Assembly (NCBI GenBank): GCA_964019055.1
Contig: OZ025206.1
Coordinates: 23,710,578 to 23,774,577, forward strand
Length of the DNA stretch: 64,000 bases
Reading direction: 5' to 3'
DNA from: Anthopleura xanthogrammica
Lineage: Eukaryota; Cnidaria; Anthozoa; Actiniaria; Actiniidae
Part shown: positions 19,107-31,036 of the stretch, piece after piece
Position numbering within the stretch: the first letter of the stretch is position 1
Layout of the letters: each line of letters begins with the position of its first letter
Notes under the pieces: generated by a model
Database searches by the model: none
What the model saw: only the letters and a program-made list of their open reading frames with translations
Told to the model about the DNA's origin: nothing
Made by a program: the position numbers and the translations under genes

Positions 19107-22100
19107 ATGGCGTCGCGAGGAACTCTTCGCTCGTTCTTCGTTGCTCTTGCCTTTTTTCCACTGATACTGGCCAAAGAGTGCAAGAAAATAGACACTTGTT
19201 CTTGTATTATGGACGATGGTACAGGAGTAATCAGTCTACATGCTATCGATAATAAGGATGGAACACCAAGGTATAAAGAATGCATGGTCTCCCTAAAGGA
19301 TTTTGCATACATACGCTGCCAATGATATATATTTCTAAGTGCTCCTTTCGCTATTTTATTGATAAGCGTATTCAAGAGAGCATAAATAAGAGAGGGGAAC
19401 TTCTTAATACCGCGCGCGCCATGTGAATTCCTGGTTGGGCTAGTTTTAGCACCCAAAGTCGTTTGGTTTTTAATTTTTTGACGGCGTGGACGTGTGCGAT
19501 CACGCTCAAAAACAACATACTTGTCGTTTTTTCTCAACAAAATCTATTAGATAAAGCAAAAAGATCAGGATTGGCTATGTTTTGTTCTCTGATAAAACAC
19601 GACTGAGGCTGTTGAACACTCAAAAAGACGCGAAATTTATGTTTTTCCCAAAAAATCTTTACATGCTTTCGTTACTTCCAGGTTTGGATGAAGCAAACAA
19701 TTTTTGACGCACAGGAGTAGGGTATGGCGAAAATTGTTCGTACGCGGATGCTAAAAATAGCCCAACCGGGAATTCACATGGCGCGCGCGGTATTAAGAAG
19801 TTTCCCTCTATTATTTATGCTCTCTTGGCGTATTTCATTCAAAAGATAATCTTGAGAAACCATAATTTGAATTAAGCATATTTTATATATGTGATTTTTT
19901 GTAGGTTTAAAGGAATACCAGACACATTGCAACCAACCTATACATTTGCCTGGAACCCTTGTACTCCACTTAAGGCTAGAGGAGCATGTCAAGGGAGCAA
20001 TGTAAGTATTCAACCAACTTAATGTGAGCAACGCAACCAAAGGCAAAAAAATAATAAGCTAATCTATAAGTGAGCTAATCTATAAGCGAGGGCTTTCATT
20101 GAAATAAATTCAAGACCGATGCAGAGGGCGCAACTCGAGGCTGAGGTCTTGAATTTCAATGAAAGTCCGAGCCCGTGAGTTTGAACCGATTTAAAAACCA
20201 ATAACAGCGGAACGGAATTCAAAACCTGGGACAGGTCTTGAATTTCAAATTAAAAACTTTGCCCGGGTTTTGAATTCAGCCCCGCAATCCCCTGCTGATA
20301 ATCAAAGCCGCCCCCGGCTTTAAGAATGAAGGTCTTACCCTGGATCTCAAAACCGACATAAAACAATAGAATTAGGGTGTGGCTGGTTTTTAAAAAATAG
20401 ACCTACATGTTTAAATGCTTGAATTCGAGTTCCATGTACAAGTTCGGTCTCAGCTTCTATGTTCTGTGTCTTGTACCCCATAATGATTTTGCAATTCAGT
20501 GTTAGACTGCGTCACATCCGGACAAAGTTAAGGAGTAATGACTTGAAGATTACCTGAAATGGCGTCAATTACCAGTACGTAATTTTATTTACATTCTTGC
20601 ATAATTATGACAGGCTTGTCTGTATACACCAGACCCATATCCTGTTGGGAACCCTGATACAACATTCTCCATCAATACCGATGGTAACGTACTGTTGACC
20701 TATGGAAAAGTCACTTACCAGGATTATACCAGGTACGAGGATTAGCTACACTGATAAAGCCCGTTTAGATAAAGGTAAGGCGACCCTTAACTCAGGGGTG
20801 GACTGTTAAGGAATCGGGGAAGGGGAAGACCGGGAAACTTTGGGGTTAAAGGCAGGGTCGTAGCGAGGACCTAGGATCTGGGGGGGGGGGGGGGGGGGGG
20901 TGCACCTCAGGTGCGGCGGAAGGCCACCCCAAAAATCGCCGAACCAAAAAAAAAGAAACGCGATAGTTGCAGAAGCAATTGTAAAATAAATTCAGAATAA
21001 AAAAAAGTAAGAAAAAGATTAAAATAAACAAATAAACAAACAAACAATTACCTAATTACCAAAAATTTGGGGGGCACCCCTCGCTACGCTATGGTTAGAA
21101 GAACCTCTATGTGCCGTGGCCCCTTGGGCTTACCCCTGAGTATCCGCCCATGTATAAACTAGCTCTTTTTGGTGTCCCTGGGGAAAGAAAACTAGTAGTG
21201 AAATGCCGAGTCCAGGCCCAAGTTTTTTTTACAACGATAGAAAAAAAAAAAAAAAAAAAGAAAATAGACAAAAAAAGCCAGTATTAAGACTTAGCGCAGG
21301 GTCTGGATGTACCCTAATAAAAATTAAACTGACAACTAATAAAAAATGTCTTCGTGCTATTGTAAAAATTTGACTTTCACACTTGCCTGAAAAATTGTCT
21401 TTACAAAATGCCAAAACTTAAAGTCCGTTCTAGAAACTTAAGGCTAATTCTTCATCATTTTCTTTATTAATACAGTATCTTGGTCCCACAAAAGTATACC
21501 CACGACATTTTTTGTATACTCGGAAAAAACAAGCATTTATTATCTCACTAAAACTCTTGTAAATTCTTGGAAAGCGTGCTGAAAGCCACGCATCCGCAAA
21601 TTTTTTTCTCTAATTTTTTTCGCTAATCCGTGTAGCTTCAGCTTTGAATACTCTTAAAACAGAGCACTGATGGAGAGAGGGGGTAAAGTGCGCAACGTCG
21701 GCTTCCATTGATACCAGCCACGTAGCTGAAGGAACTACCGACGTTAAATATAGTTTCTTTAGTCGTGGTTCTATTCTTTCGAATGATCGAAATTAAGGGG
21801 AAAAGTGCAAATATGGATAGCATTTTTTTTATTCAGGGCGTTCAATGTGACACTAAAATGTGATGCAAGAGCTGAAGGCACCTTTGGAAATGGGATATCA
21901 GAATCTGGTGGGAGTACAGGAAGTACATTTGTGAGTATGCATTAGGTTTGGAGCTTTGAAGGCTGCCCATCGTGTACAGTGGCGTAGACAGTAGCGGAGC
22001 AATGTACCATTCTCACGCCATATATGCACAGAAATCCCGCACTTTAGGGCGACCGTCACCCTAAACGTTTGATCTCGGCACTGAAATGCGGGATTCCTGT

Positions 22101-22489
22101 GGACCTGCGATTCAGCTGATGAACATCCTGTACGAGACAGGAAATGACGTCAAGACTGAAACCCAGCAATTAGCTAATGATATGATCACAAGCATGCAGA
22201 GCCGCGCAGTCTCGTTAAACCCGAAACCGTCCATTTGGTCGACGGGCTTCTGCAGTCTTTCATTATAGTTTACTGTATATTTTAATTAAATTAGTGTTTT
22301 CCGGTTAATGAATTCTTCATTTCACTAGTAAGAATTCAAGACTTTTATCCCGAAATCAAAATGTTGTCAAATGATTATATTCTTTTCTTGCAACAGACTG
22401 GAACATTCACATCACGATGTGCTTGTCCTGGCGCATGCCGAATGTACGAAACTGCTGACCATAAGAATCACGTCAACGTCATCGAATAA
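19107..22489 (+). CDS. MPR-like gene copy B: secreted single-MRH form, 188 aa
   Basis: Exons are at 19107-19270, 19905-20001, 20614-20732, 21837-21930 and 22397-22489 (TAA). All have GT-AG borders and phases join in frame. Residues 1-22 form a signal peptide (LRSFFVALAFFPLILA). The MRH-type domain then follows (CKKIDTCSC; MDDGTGVISL; NPCTPLKARGAC; ACLYTPDPYP; YTRAFNVTLKCD; GISES; CACPGAC). The last exon stops after a short tail (HVNVIE), and no transmembrane or DGC exon follows before copy C. It is closest to copy A. By-eye comparison with CD-MPR suggests the Gln contact is Leu (ACLY) and the Tyr contact is Phe (STF|TGTF). Inferred: a soluble lectin-like protein with weakened or changed sugar binding, or a decoy. 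The start ATG follows CAAG, directly before the signal peptide. Intron 1 carries a MITE. Confidence 0.8.
19373..19827. mobile_element. MITE with CAAGAGAGC termini and 7-bp duplication
   Basis: Inverted arms of about 80 bp, CAAGAGAGCATAAATAAGAG... at left and the complement at right. Both include ACCGCGCGCGCCATGTGAAT. It is flanked by GCGTATT at 19366-19372 and 19828-19834. Intron 1 of copy B. hAT-like by duplication size, without a transposase. Confidence 0.8.
22000..22275. repeat. Dispersed repeat shared with 58180-58350
   Basis: Contains CAGCTGATGAACATCCTGTA and GGAAATGACGTCAAG. The complementary strings recur near 58190-58240. Intron 4 of copy B. Confidence 0.5.
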
Positions 22490-22819
22490 GACCACGTGAC
22501 TAGTGTTGTTTATCGTTGAATGCATGTGTTTTATTTTTCTCGTGTAGGAAAAGTTAGTGCATATCATAAGTAGTTTGTCGTGCTGAAGAGGCAGAATAAT
22601 TCAGTCTTTTCTTGCTTGAGCGTAATTTTCCCCCGTTTTTTTGTATCCATATTCATGTGTCTTCTCATGCACGACAGGTATACAAAGAAATGATACTCTA
22701 GGTCTGAAATGGGAAAACATTATGCCCAATGGATTTTGTAACAGTAAAATAGTTCACTAGGAACGGAATAGAGGTGCCAACATTAAATCTCTCTAAAATT
22801 CTTCGTTGGCTGTCATTGG

Positions 22820-24430
22820 TATATCTTTGTTTATTTTATTTTATTTTATTTTACAATTTTTTTTTATTGGCAATAGTTGTTTATAGTACATGAAAATAGT
22901 TTAAAGGAAAAGTAGATAAGTAAAAATACCCAATAGGAAAAGCGCGAACGGGACTCGAAGTCCCATGCTAGGCACTTCCCTTGAGGACAGACATATAAAT
23001 AAATGTAAGTTAGATAATATATATATTATATGAGTAAATGTGTTCTTATCTGTGACACGGACACTCGCGAACTAGTGACCATGTGCAAGGCAAGTCGATA
23101 TTAAATAGACTATCTATAGGAGAGTGCAGTATTTCAGCCTTAAAAACGATTTGAATGTCGAAAGGCTGGACAAAAAACTAGGAGGAGCTACTTTACAGAT
23201 GGAATTCCAGTCTTGCAGAGACAGACTATAATACGATTAGAATATGATGCTTTAGGGACCGATCGTTTATTACGGCCCGGGGGGGGGGGGGGGGGGGCGG
23301 TGGTTTCTTCACAAAAAAATGAAATAAAATTTGTAACCCCCCCCTTTAAAACTGTTAAATAGAAAACGTACCCCCCTCTTTTAACACTTTTAATGTTGCC
23401 TTCACTCACAAATAATCTTTTCTCGATTCTGTATATATCATACCATTCATTATACAGTCGTTAAAAAATTACACATCTCTTAAACAACCTCTCTCCCCCT
23501 CCCCTACAACCCTCCCTCATTCCATAGCTTGGGTCCGAATACCTGTTTTTGCTTGAATATATTCTTGTACATTTACATTTTCTTTAGTATATTCTTGCAT
23601 TTTAACCTCCCAATTTTCACTGATTTCTAAAAACGTACCCCCCTGGTATTTCCACCGCCCCCCCCCCCCCCCCCCCCCCCGGGGCGTAATAAACGATCGG
23701 TCCCTTAAATGTGCTGGACTTGCACAAAGGGACTTCGAGAACAAGGCTAGGATTTTGATTTAGACGAGTACGTCCATGATTAACAAACTTAACGATTTTC
23801 TGAACATTAAGATCTATCTGACCAAATAAGGCCTTAGAAAAAAAAGACCAAGTCCTTTATCTCTCTGTCATAGCAAAGAGGAAGTAAGTCCAGCGCAATT
23901 CAGTTAATCTTTCCTTGTAAGACATTTCGCCAATCTTGGTCCTGAGAATCCATCTTGTGGCTCTTCTTTGGATTCTTTCGATCTCTGCCTTCAGCTTAAC
24001 ATGTCTTGGAGACCACACTTCTGTAGCATTATTCAATTGTGATTTCACGAGCGCCAAGTACAGTGTCCTTCTGGATCTGACGTCTGCTAGCTTTGGGCAT
24101 GTTCTCTTGAGTAAACCAAGAAGCTTGTTGGCTTTAGCTGTGATGGTATGAATGTGAGTGTCCCAGGAAAGATTGCTTGTGAAGATGACTCCGAGATCCT
24201 TTTCCTCTTGTGTTCTAAGAATTTTTTCTGTCCCCAGATGGTACCCATAGGTTGTTGGACTTTTCTTGCGTGTCACCGTCAATATCTTACATTTAGACAC
24301 GTTGAATTGGATGTTGTTGTTGCCGCTCCAGACATCAAGGTCCAGTGCGTTTTGGAGGTCCTCACTGCTCTGTGGATAAGATGGATTTATATAACTAATC
24401 ATAACTATCATTGGACGTCGAGGCAAACTG
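22820..24430 (-). mobile_element. 5'-truncated LINE (CR1/L2-like) with RT C-terminal fragment
   Basis: The minus-strand frame from 24426 encodes the end of a non-LTR reverse transcriptase (KDLGVIFTSNLSWDTHI, RRTLYLALVKSQLNNATEVWSP, IERIQRRATRWIL). A frameshift or stop occurs at 23857. Reading resumes in another frame (KDLVFFFKALFGQIDLNVQK...), is split by the MITE, and continues as KASYSNRIIVCLCK. The element ends near 22820 in a short TAAAA-type repeat tail. No catalytic YADD box is present in this fragment. Dead copy; family by resemblance. Confidence 0.75.
23253..23704. mobile_element. PIF/Harbinger-like MITE inserted in the LINE
   Basis: Inverted ends GGGACCGATCGTTTATTACG and complement, with flanking TTA at 23250-23252 and 23705-23707. 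A 3-bp TTA duplication is characteristic of PIF/Harbinger. G- and C-tracts lie just inside both ends. The LINE frame is interrupted exactly at this point. Confidence 0.8.
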
Positions 24431-24982
24431 AAATAATACTGTTAAGAGGTAGGAAAAAAGATGTAATCAAGGGTAGCGTAGCGGCCGGTCCGGTAGTGCA
24501 CTGGCTGTTTCATTTAATTATGCATGAGTTTGTTGAGTCTCTAGATCTGCTAAATCTGCCTTGTAGGGTTTTTCTCCTGGTTCTAACAAGATTAATTCAT
24601 TGATTAAAATTCATCTACTCAGGTTAAAATAATTACAATGGATTAAACTTTAGGGTCACTGAGTAGAAAAGAAAAGCGTACCTTTTTTAAGCTTTCGACT
24701 CATTGTGATCAATACTCTAGTTGAGTATTCAATTCAAATGATCGATATGTATAAAATTTAGCCATGCCTTGACTTTGATCAGCTCAGAGGTTGTTTCAGG
24801 GTTTGCGGATGAAATTTGAAGGCTTAAGCGACAAGAAACAGCATATATGGAAAAAATTCAAGATACTCTCTTTGTAACTCTAGAAGTCCAAGATTATCCA
24901 CATCTGGGTCAAACAGCAATGTGTACATTAGCATGACAAAAACATTCCTCCCTACCCTACTTAGTAACCGTTGCTATTCAAG

Positions 24983-27544
24983 ATGGCGTTCTTCCGGAGC
25001 CTTGCAGGAAGTGTGGCAATATTTTTTATTTCTTCTGTATTCATACCAATAGTCTTGACCAAAAGTTGTAAAAAGATAAATAATTGTAAATGTGAGATGG
25101 ACGACGGAAGTGGAGTCATAGACTTGAGTGATTTAGATAACAAAGATGGTAAACCAAGGTAAGATTTGAATGTGAGCACTAGCCGGCTGAGCTGAAGCAA
25201 GTTGATTTTTCCATTTAGACTTCAACAGAAGTGTTCTAAGTGCCTCAACTGGGGTATCTATCATATCCAAATGAATCTTAAACACTTTTTAGACATCGAA
25301 TCCAAACAAAGGCACTGAATCTAATGTATCAACGTCAAGTCAAATGCATGTATTTGTGTGGTCTAAGCTGTGGTCTAGCAAGCGTTTCGAGCTAGCCAGC
25401 GGAGACAACAGCAATGATTTAATAACTACAATAACTTATTTTCTCCCTGCCGTGTTGGCTCGCTTTAATATTGCCAACTTATACCTCTTTCAAATCAGTG
25501 TATCAAAGCCTGACTCATCAGTAATCACTATATGTTTCGTTTTTGCCTGTACTCTTTGGATTGCAGACGTCCAAAATTCAATTCGATCTTACTTTACAAG
25601 CACTGGTTACCTGTCGCTTGTAGATCGTGTAAAGTTATCGTGTAACCAAAAAAATGAATTTTTCATCACGAGACTAAAGTCATTATGAAGGTTCGACAAA
25701 AAATCTGGAATCTGGATTTTGAAGATCCTCAAACTCACGGAGTCGAGAATTGTAAATCTTTGGTCAACAGCCTTCAAATAGCCTGCGTGCAGCCGGACAT
25801 AAACTGTCGTTTACGAAAGAAAAATTCCGGATGCACGCAGGCTACCTTCAAATTAATGGATCCTATTATTGACTGGGGGTAGGAGGGGGGGGGGAGAGGA
25901 GTCTCCCTATAATGGACTATACGGGGATACTCCGCCCGAAAGGGGTAGGTTTTTCAGGACGGAGGTATAGAAAAGGGGTGAGAATTTGTGAGTTTTGGGG
26001 TAGAAAAGGGTCGGAAATTATCAAAGTCAAGGCACGGCTATTCACAGATCGAACCCTGAAACAACCTCTGGGCTGATCTAAGTCAGAGCATGGCTAACTC
26101 ACAGATTGAACCCTGAAACAACCTCAGGGCTGATCTAAGTCAGAGCATGGCTAACTCACAGATTGAACCCTGAAACAACCTCAGGGCTGATCTAAGTCAG
26201 GGCATGGCTAACTCACAGCTTGAACCCTGAAACAACCTCTGGGCTGATCAAAGTCAGGGCATGGCTAACTCACAGCTTGAACCCTGAAACAACCTCTGGG
26301 CTGATCAAAGTCAGGGCATGGCTAACTCACAGCTTGAACCCTAAAACAACCTCTGGGCTGATCAAAGTCAGGGCATGGCTAACTCACAGCTTGAACCCTA
26401 AAACAACCTCTGGGCTGATCTAAGTCAGGGCATGGCTAACTCACACTGAGATCGATATTCTGAGGCTCCAGGAAGATTACAGAATATATTAAGATTACTC
26501 CATTGTTTCCCCAGAGCCTCGTCTTGAACCAGTGAAAGTGGGCTATTGGCGTGTTACTTCTTACGGAGGGAGCAAAATCGGAGAACCCGGGGATAAAAAC
26601 GTACCCTCTAAGGGAGAGACCTAACAAAATCTACTCACATGCATGTGATGCTGAGTTCAGGAACCGGAGACCTCAGATCGATGTGATAAACGAGTGCACA
26701 ACTGCTAAACCACCCTTGATTCCCATACGACAACGTTTCTTGGTTTTAAACCTGATTAAACACTTCTGCTCATTTTGATTTCCAAATATGTCTTACAGGT
26801 TCAAAAGCATTCGTGAAAAGGATGCCAGACTACAATACACATATAGCTATAATCCTTGTACACCAATCAAATCCAGTGGAGGAGATGCTGCCTGCACAGG
26901 AGCTAACGTGAGTATCAGCACTATCATATCACATGATTAAGATTTCATTTAGTTTGCCAAGATTGTTTGAGTAAACAATAAAGGCGGGCGCGGACACATG
27001 CAGACAGTGTTGCTGAAGTAGGATCGTTTTCTACTTCAAAAACATTGCGTACAACAAATTGTGTCGTGTGACATGGCTCGCAACATCGGTTGCCTGCAGC
27101 ATTGCGCGCAATATTGCACCGTGTGTCCGTAGCTTAATACAAGCTGAAAAATGAATACGACAACACGGCAAAAGCAACACCAACAAGAATAACAAGGACA
27201 ATAAAAGCTGCGACAAGACAGCAACAACAACAATAGACCTTGTTAGCTTGGGCGTAATGTTTTCCCATTTTAGGCCACATATCTGTGGGTGGTATGCTTT
27301 GCTACGGCGCTGTCTCTCATCGCTGCTTAATTCATCCTTGAGGTCGCGGTTCGATTATCGACTGAACTGGGTATGTGAGTTGAGTTTTCTTTTCCTCCTT
27401 CCGTAAAACATCAATATGTGAGATGAGTGTCGAGTGTTGTGAATATTGAATGTAGTAGTAGTACCTGTAGCCTACCGCCACCCGGTTAGCTCAGTTGGTA
27501 AGAGCGTCGGTCTGTTGTGCGGGAGGTCGTGGTTCGAGTCCCGG

Positions 27545-27583
<39 letters not shown>

Positions 27584-30500
27584 GGTGCTGCCTTTGTTAT
27601 CACATCTACAAATGGTTAGACCTTCAAGTCTTCTCGGATAAGGACGTTAAATCGTAGGCCCTGTCTCCCAACCCTTCCTTAACCTCTAAAATGGGGAACA
27701 TAAAAGAACCTGTTGAATTATTATATAAGAGTAGGGGATTGTCTCCCGGTTCAACAGCCTATCCCAGTTTGGAGGCATAACACTAATACGGAAATCAAAG
27801 GAACTATCAGAAAAAAATTACTCTGTTATTTTCGTCCTGAAATCCTTTTATTTCCATAGAAAATGTCGAAGGAAAAATTTCAGATGAATTTTTAGAAGTG
27901 CCAAAAAAGCGTAAGAACTCACTTTCCCATCATGCTTTGTGCTAGAATTTCGAGCTCGCTGCAAGGCTGCTAGAGTGCCTTAATATGCGGCCCGTAAAGT
28001 CCTCCACTGGTCACAATTGTAAAGCGCATTGAGACATTGTGACTGCGAACAGGCTGACTTTAACCGGATTTACGCAGGCTATAATGCATGTGGAGCAAAC
28101 CTTACAGAAGTGATAATTGTAAAATATTAATAGACATATTTTCTATTATTATACAACTGTGACATAAATTTACCAAATAAGGAATAGAGAACTAAGCAAA
28201 TATGAGGCCGTATTATATATGTTGAAAACTGGTTTGCCGTATTCGCAGCTTTTTATTGGGTTTTTCGAAGTGTAAGAAAGGAATGAACAAAAAGCAGTTG
28301 TATAAAATAAATCCCTTAGGGAGCATTCATTTTTTAGGAGGGGGGGCCGGAGGAATTAGGGGGGGGGGGTCATTAAAAAATTACTAGATAAAAAGGGGGG
28401 TCACATTTTTTTTGAATGTTGAACCAGGGGGGTCATGAATAAGATGAAAAAGTCAAAAAGGTATATTTTTTAGTTTTTTTCTGGAGGGGGGGGGGGCTAG
28501 AAAATTTTTATATTTGGAAGTGGGGGGGGGGGGGTTTCGAAATATTCAATTCCTTACCATGGGGGCTAGCATTTTTTTTCTATTTGATTCCTCTAATTCC
28601 TCCGCCCCCCCTCCTAAAAAATGAATGCTCCCTTATTAGATATTTTCTTGTGTATTACGGGCTGACATTTTACTCGTTGCTCGTATTTTGTCTCGCCTAA
28701 AGGCTCGGCAAAATACGTACGCAACTCGTAAAATATCAGCCCGTAATACAACACAAAACAAGAATCTTAAGGTGGCTGCCTACTATAGAAGAATGAAGCT
28801 ACTGCGCACGCTACTACGCAATCACAATGACGTCATGAAGCGGGCAATCTGACACCACGATGTGACGTGCGCGCGCACAAATAATTTTCAAACTTTTTTT
28901 GAAGAACCATACACGATTTGAACTTCAACAGGGCAAAACCCTCAAATTCTTAATTTTAATTTTTTTAGGATTTCTAAAAGAGTACATTAAAAAGAAACGT
29001 TTGACAAAGTTTGAAAAAAATGACATGCCTTGGGTTTTAATTACAGAAAGAGCGGTAAGTGTACATTTTTGGCACTCGCTTTCCATAAAATTTTCAAGGG
29101 CAAGACATATAAAGCAGATTATTTTGACTATATTTCTCAATATTTTCCAAATCTTTTGGCTTATATTCATAAAACATTGTATAATTTAGGTTTTCTGAAT
29201 AAATAACGTCAAAAGCTTGATTACCGGTGAAGTTATGAATTTTTTCATAGAGAGTTGGTTTTCGCTTCTTTTTCTTCAAAAAGTTGTTGATATGCTTGTG
29301 TTTAATCGTGAATATCTCAAAAATGATCTCGGGACACCCCTTTTTTCTTTCCAGATTTGAAATCAGCATCAAATTTGAGTTGAAAAAATTGTGATTCAAA
29401 ACCTTTTTCAATGGATTTTTTCTTTAGTAGGCAGCCACCTTGATCGAGGTTCGACTTTAGTGCTACTTTTTGCAGCATTATTAGTCTCCTAGCTCATCAC
29501 ATTCTTATGTATTTCTGATCTATATGTTATCCAGCTTTGTCAGAGAGATGGTTCAATCATTCCCCCCATTTACTACCCTTGTGATGCATCCGACCCAACT
29601 TTCACAGTTGATGAGTCCAATCATGTCGTTATGACTTACAAACCACTTACATACAAAGGATATACTAGGTATGTATACCAAACACTACTACTTGCAACCT
29701 TGCATTGATTACTGTTGGAGTCTATTTGGGCACTACAGCTGACTACCTTGAATCTGTGCAGGGACGCGGAGGCGGAGGGGGGAGGGGGAGGGGGAGGGGA
29801 AAGGAAAGGAGGAATATAGGACAGAATAGGATTTCTCACACACATTTTCGTGTCACTCAAAAGTAATAAATAAGATTGAGGATTCATAGCCCCCTCGCCT
29901 CCACTCTCCCTTTAAAATTAAAACTCGGGCAACAGCAAAAAATAAACCTTTAAATTCATATTACAAAAAGCTTACACATCTATATAATAATCATGTAATA
30001 AGTCATGTTTGGTAGACAGGACAAATGTTTTTTTCTTTTTCGTTTTTTTTTTTTTTTTTTTTTCATTCTTAGAATTCCGAAAATCACTCTGGTTTGTGAT
30101 GAAAGCAATAAAAAAGGATCTTTTGGGAGAGGATTGACCCAGACACCGGGAACTGGAGCCAAAGCGACATATGTAAGCTGCCCGTGGCTAATCATAAATT
30201 TTTCTTTTTTGTGGTCTTACTATACACGCACGCACTTGCTTCATTATTGAACGAATAACTTATACCATACAAAAAGAAAAATCGTTATCTATAATGTGCT
30301 GGCGTAGTAAATCGCAACGATCTTTCATGGCTGGCTGGAGGGAAGAGGAACGGATGGATGATTAGATTCTTATTACCGATCTCTTTTCTTTTGACAGTCG
30401 GTCACATTATCCGCCAAAAGTGCATGCCCAGTTGCTTCATCACTCAGCACGGGCAGTATCTTACTAATTATGTAAGTAAACAACAATTATTATTATTATG

Positions 30501-30972
30501 GACAACTTTATTGAAAAATTTCCAACAGATTTTCACAACAATACGGACCCAAAAGCCTAAGCAATGTTGGTTTAAACTATGATAAAATCTACTAAAACTT
30601 ACAAAATAATGGAAAAAAATTACGAGATGTCTAAGATAGACTAAAAAAAAACAAAAAAAAACACTGATCCTTAAATCTTAGGTCCGGTTTGAGCGTCGAA
30701 TCCAACGCAAACGAGGAAGTTTGAATTCATCTGCATTAGACCCGGCATTTGCGAAACCCGACGCCCAAACCGGGCCTTAAAAATTATAAATAAAATCTAT
30801 TGATAATAATAATAATAAAATAAAATAACTAAATTTTAAAATGCCGGAAGTCTACGCATCAGTTTGTCTCTTATTAAGTCTAGCGGAAAATAATAATTTT
30901 TATATTTTATAATACTAATAATAATAATAAAATTAAAATAATTAAATATAATAATTATTATTATTATTAATA

Positions 30973-31036
<64 letters not shown>

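Larger units (their letters stand above)
22490..24982. other. Copy B-copy C intergenic region: LINE tail with MITE, no gene
   Basis: Holds a 5'-truncated LINE on the minus strand (about 22820-24430) interrupted by a TTA-flanked MITE (23253-23704). Then comes a 57-bp-unit-like fragment near 24750-24800. No host exon was recognised. The promoter of copy C must lie at its right end. Confidence 0.6.

Noticed and set aside
25344..25688. 114-codon plus-strand frame in intron 1 of copy C
   Set aside because: No domain, no sensible splice context and intron-like composition.
26030..26446. CRISPR-like array
   Set aside because: The whole 57-bp unit repeats head to tail with no unique spacers, and the host is a eukaryote.
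27484..27552. Apparent tRNA gene
   Set aside because: A- and B-boxes are present, but the acceptor and anticodon stems do not pair properly and a SINE body follows, so it is listed as a SINE.
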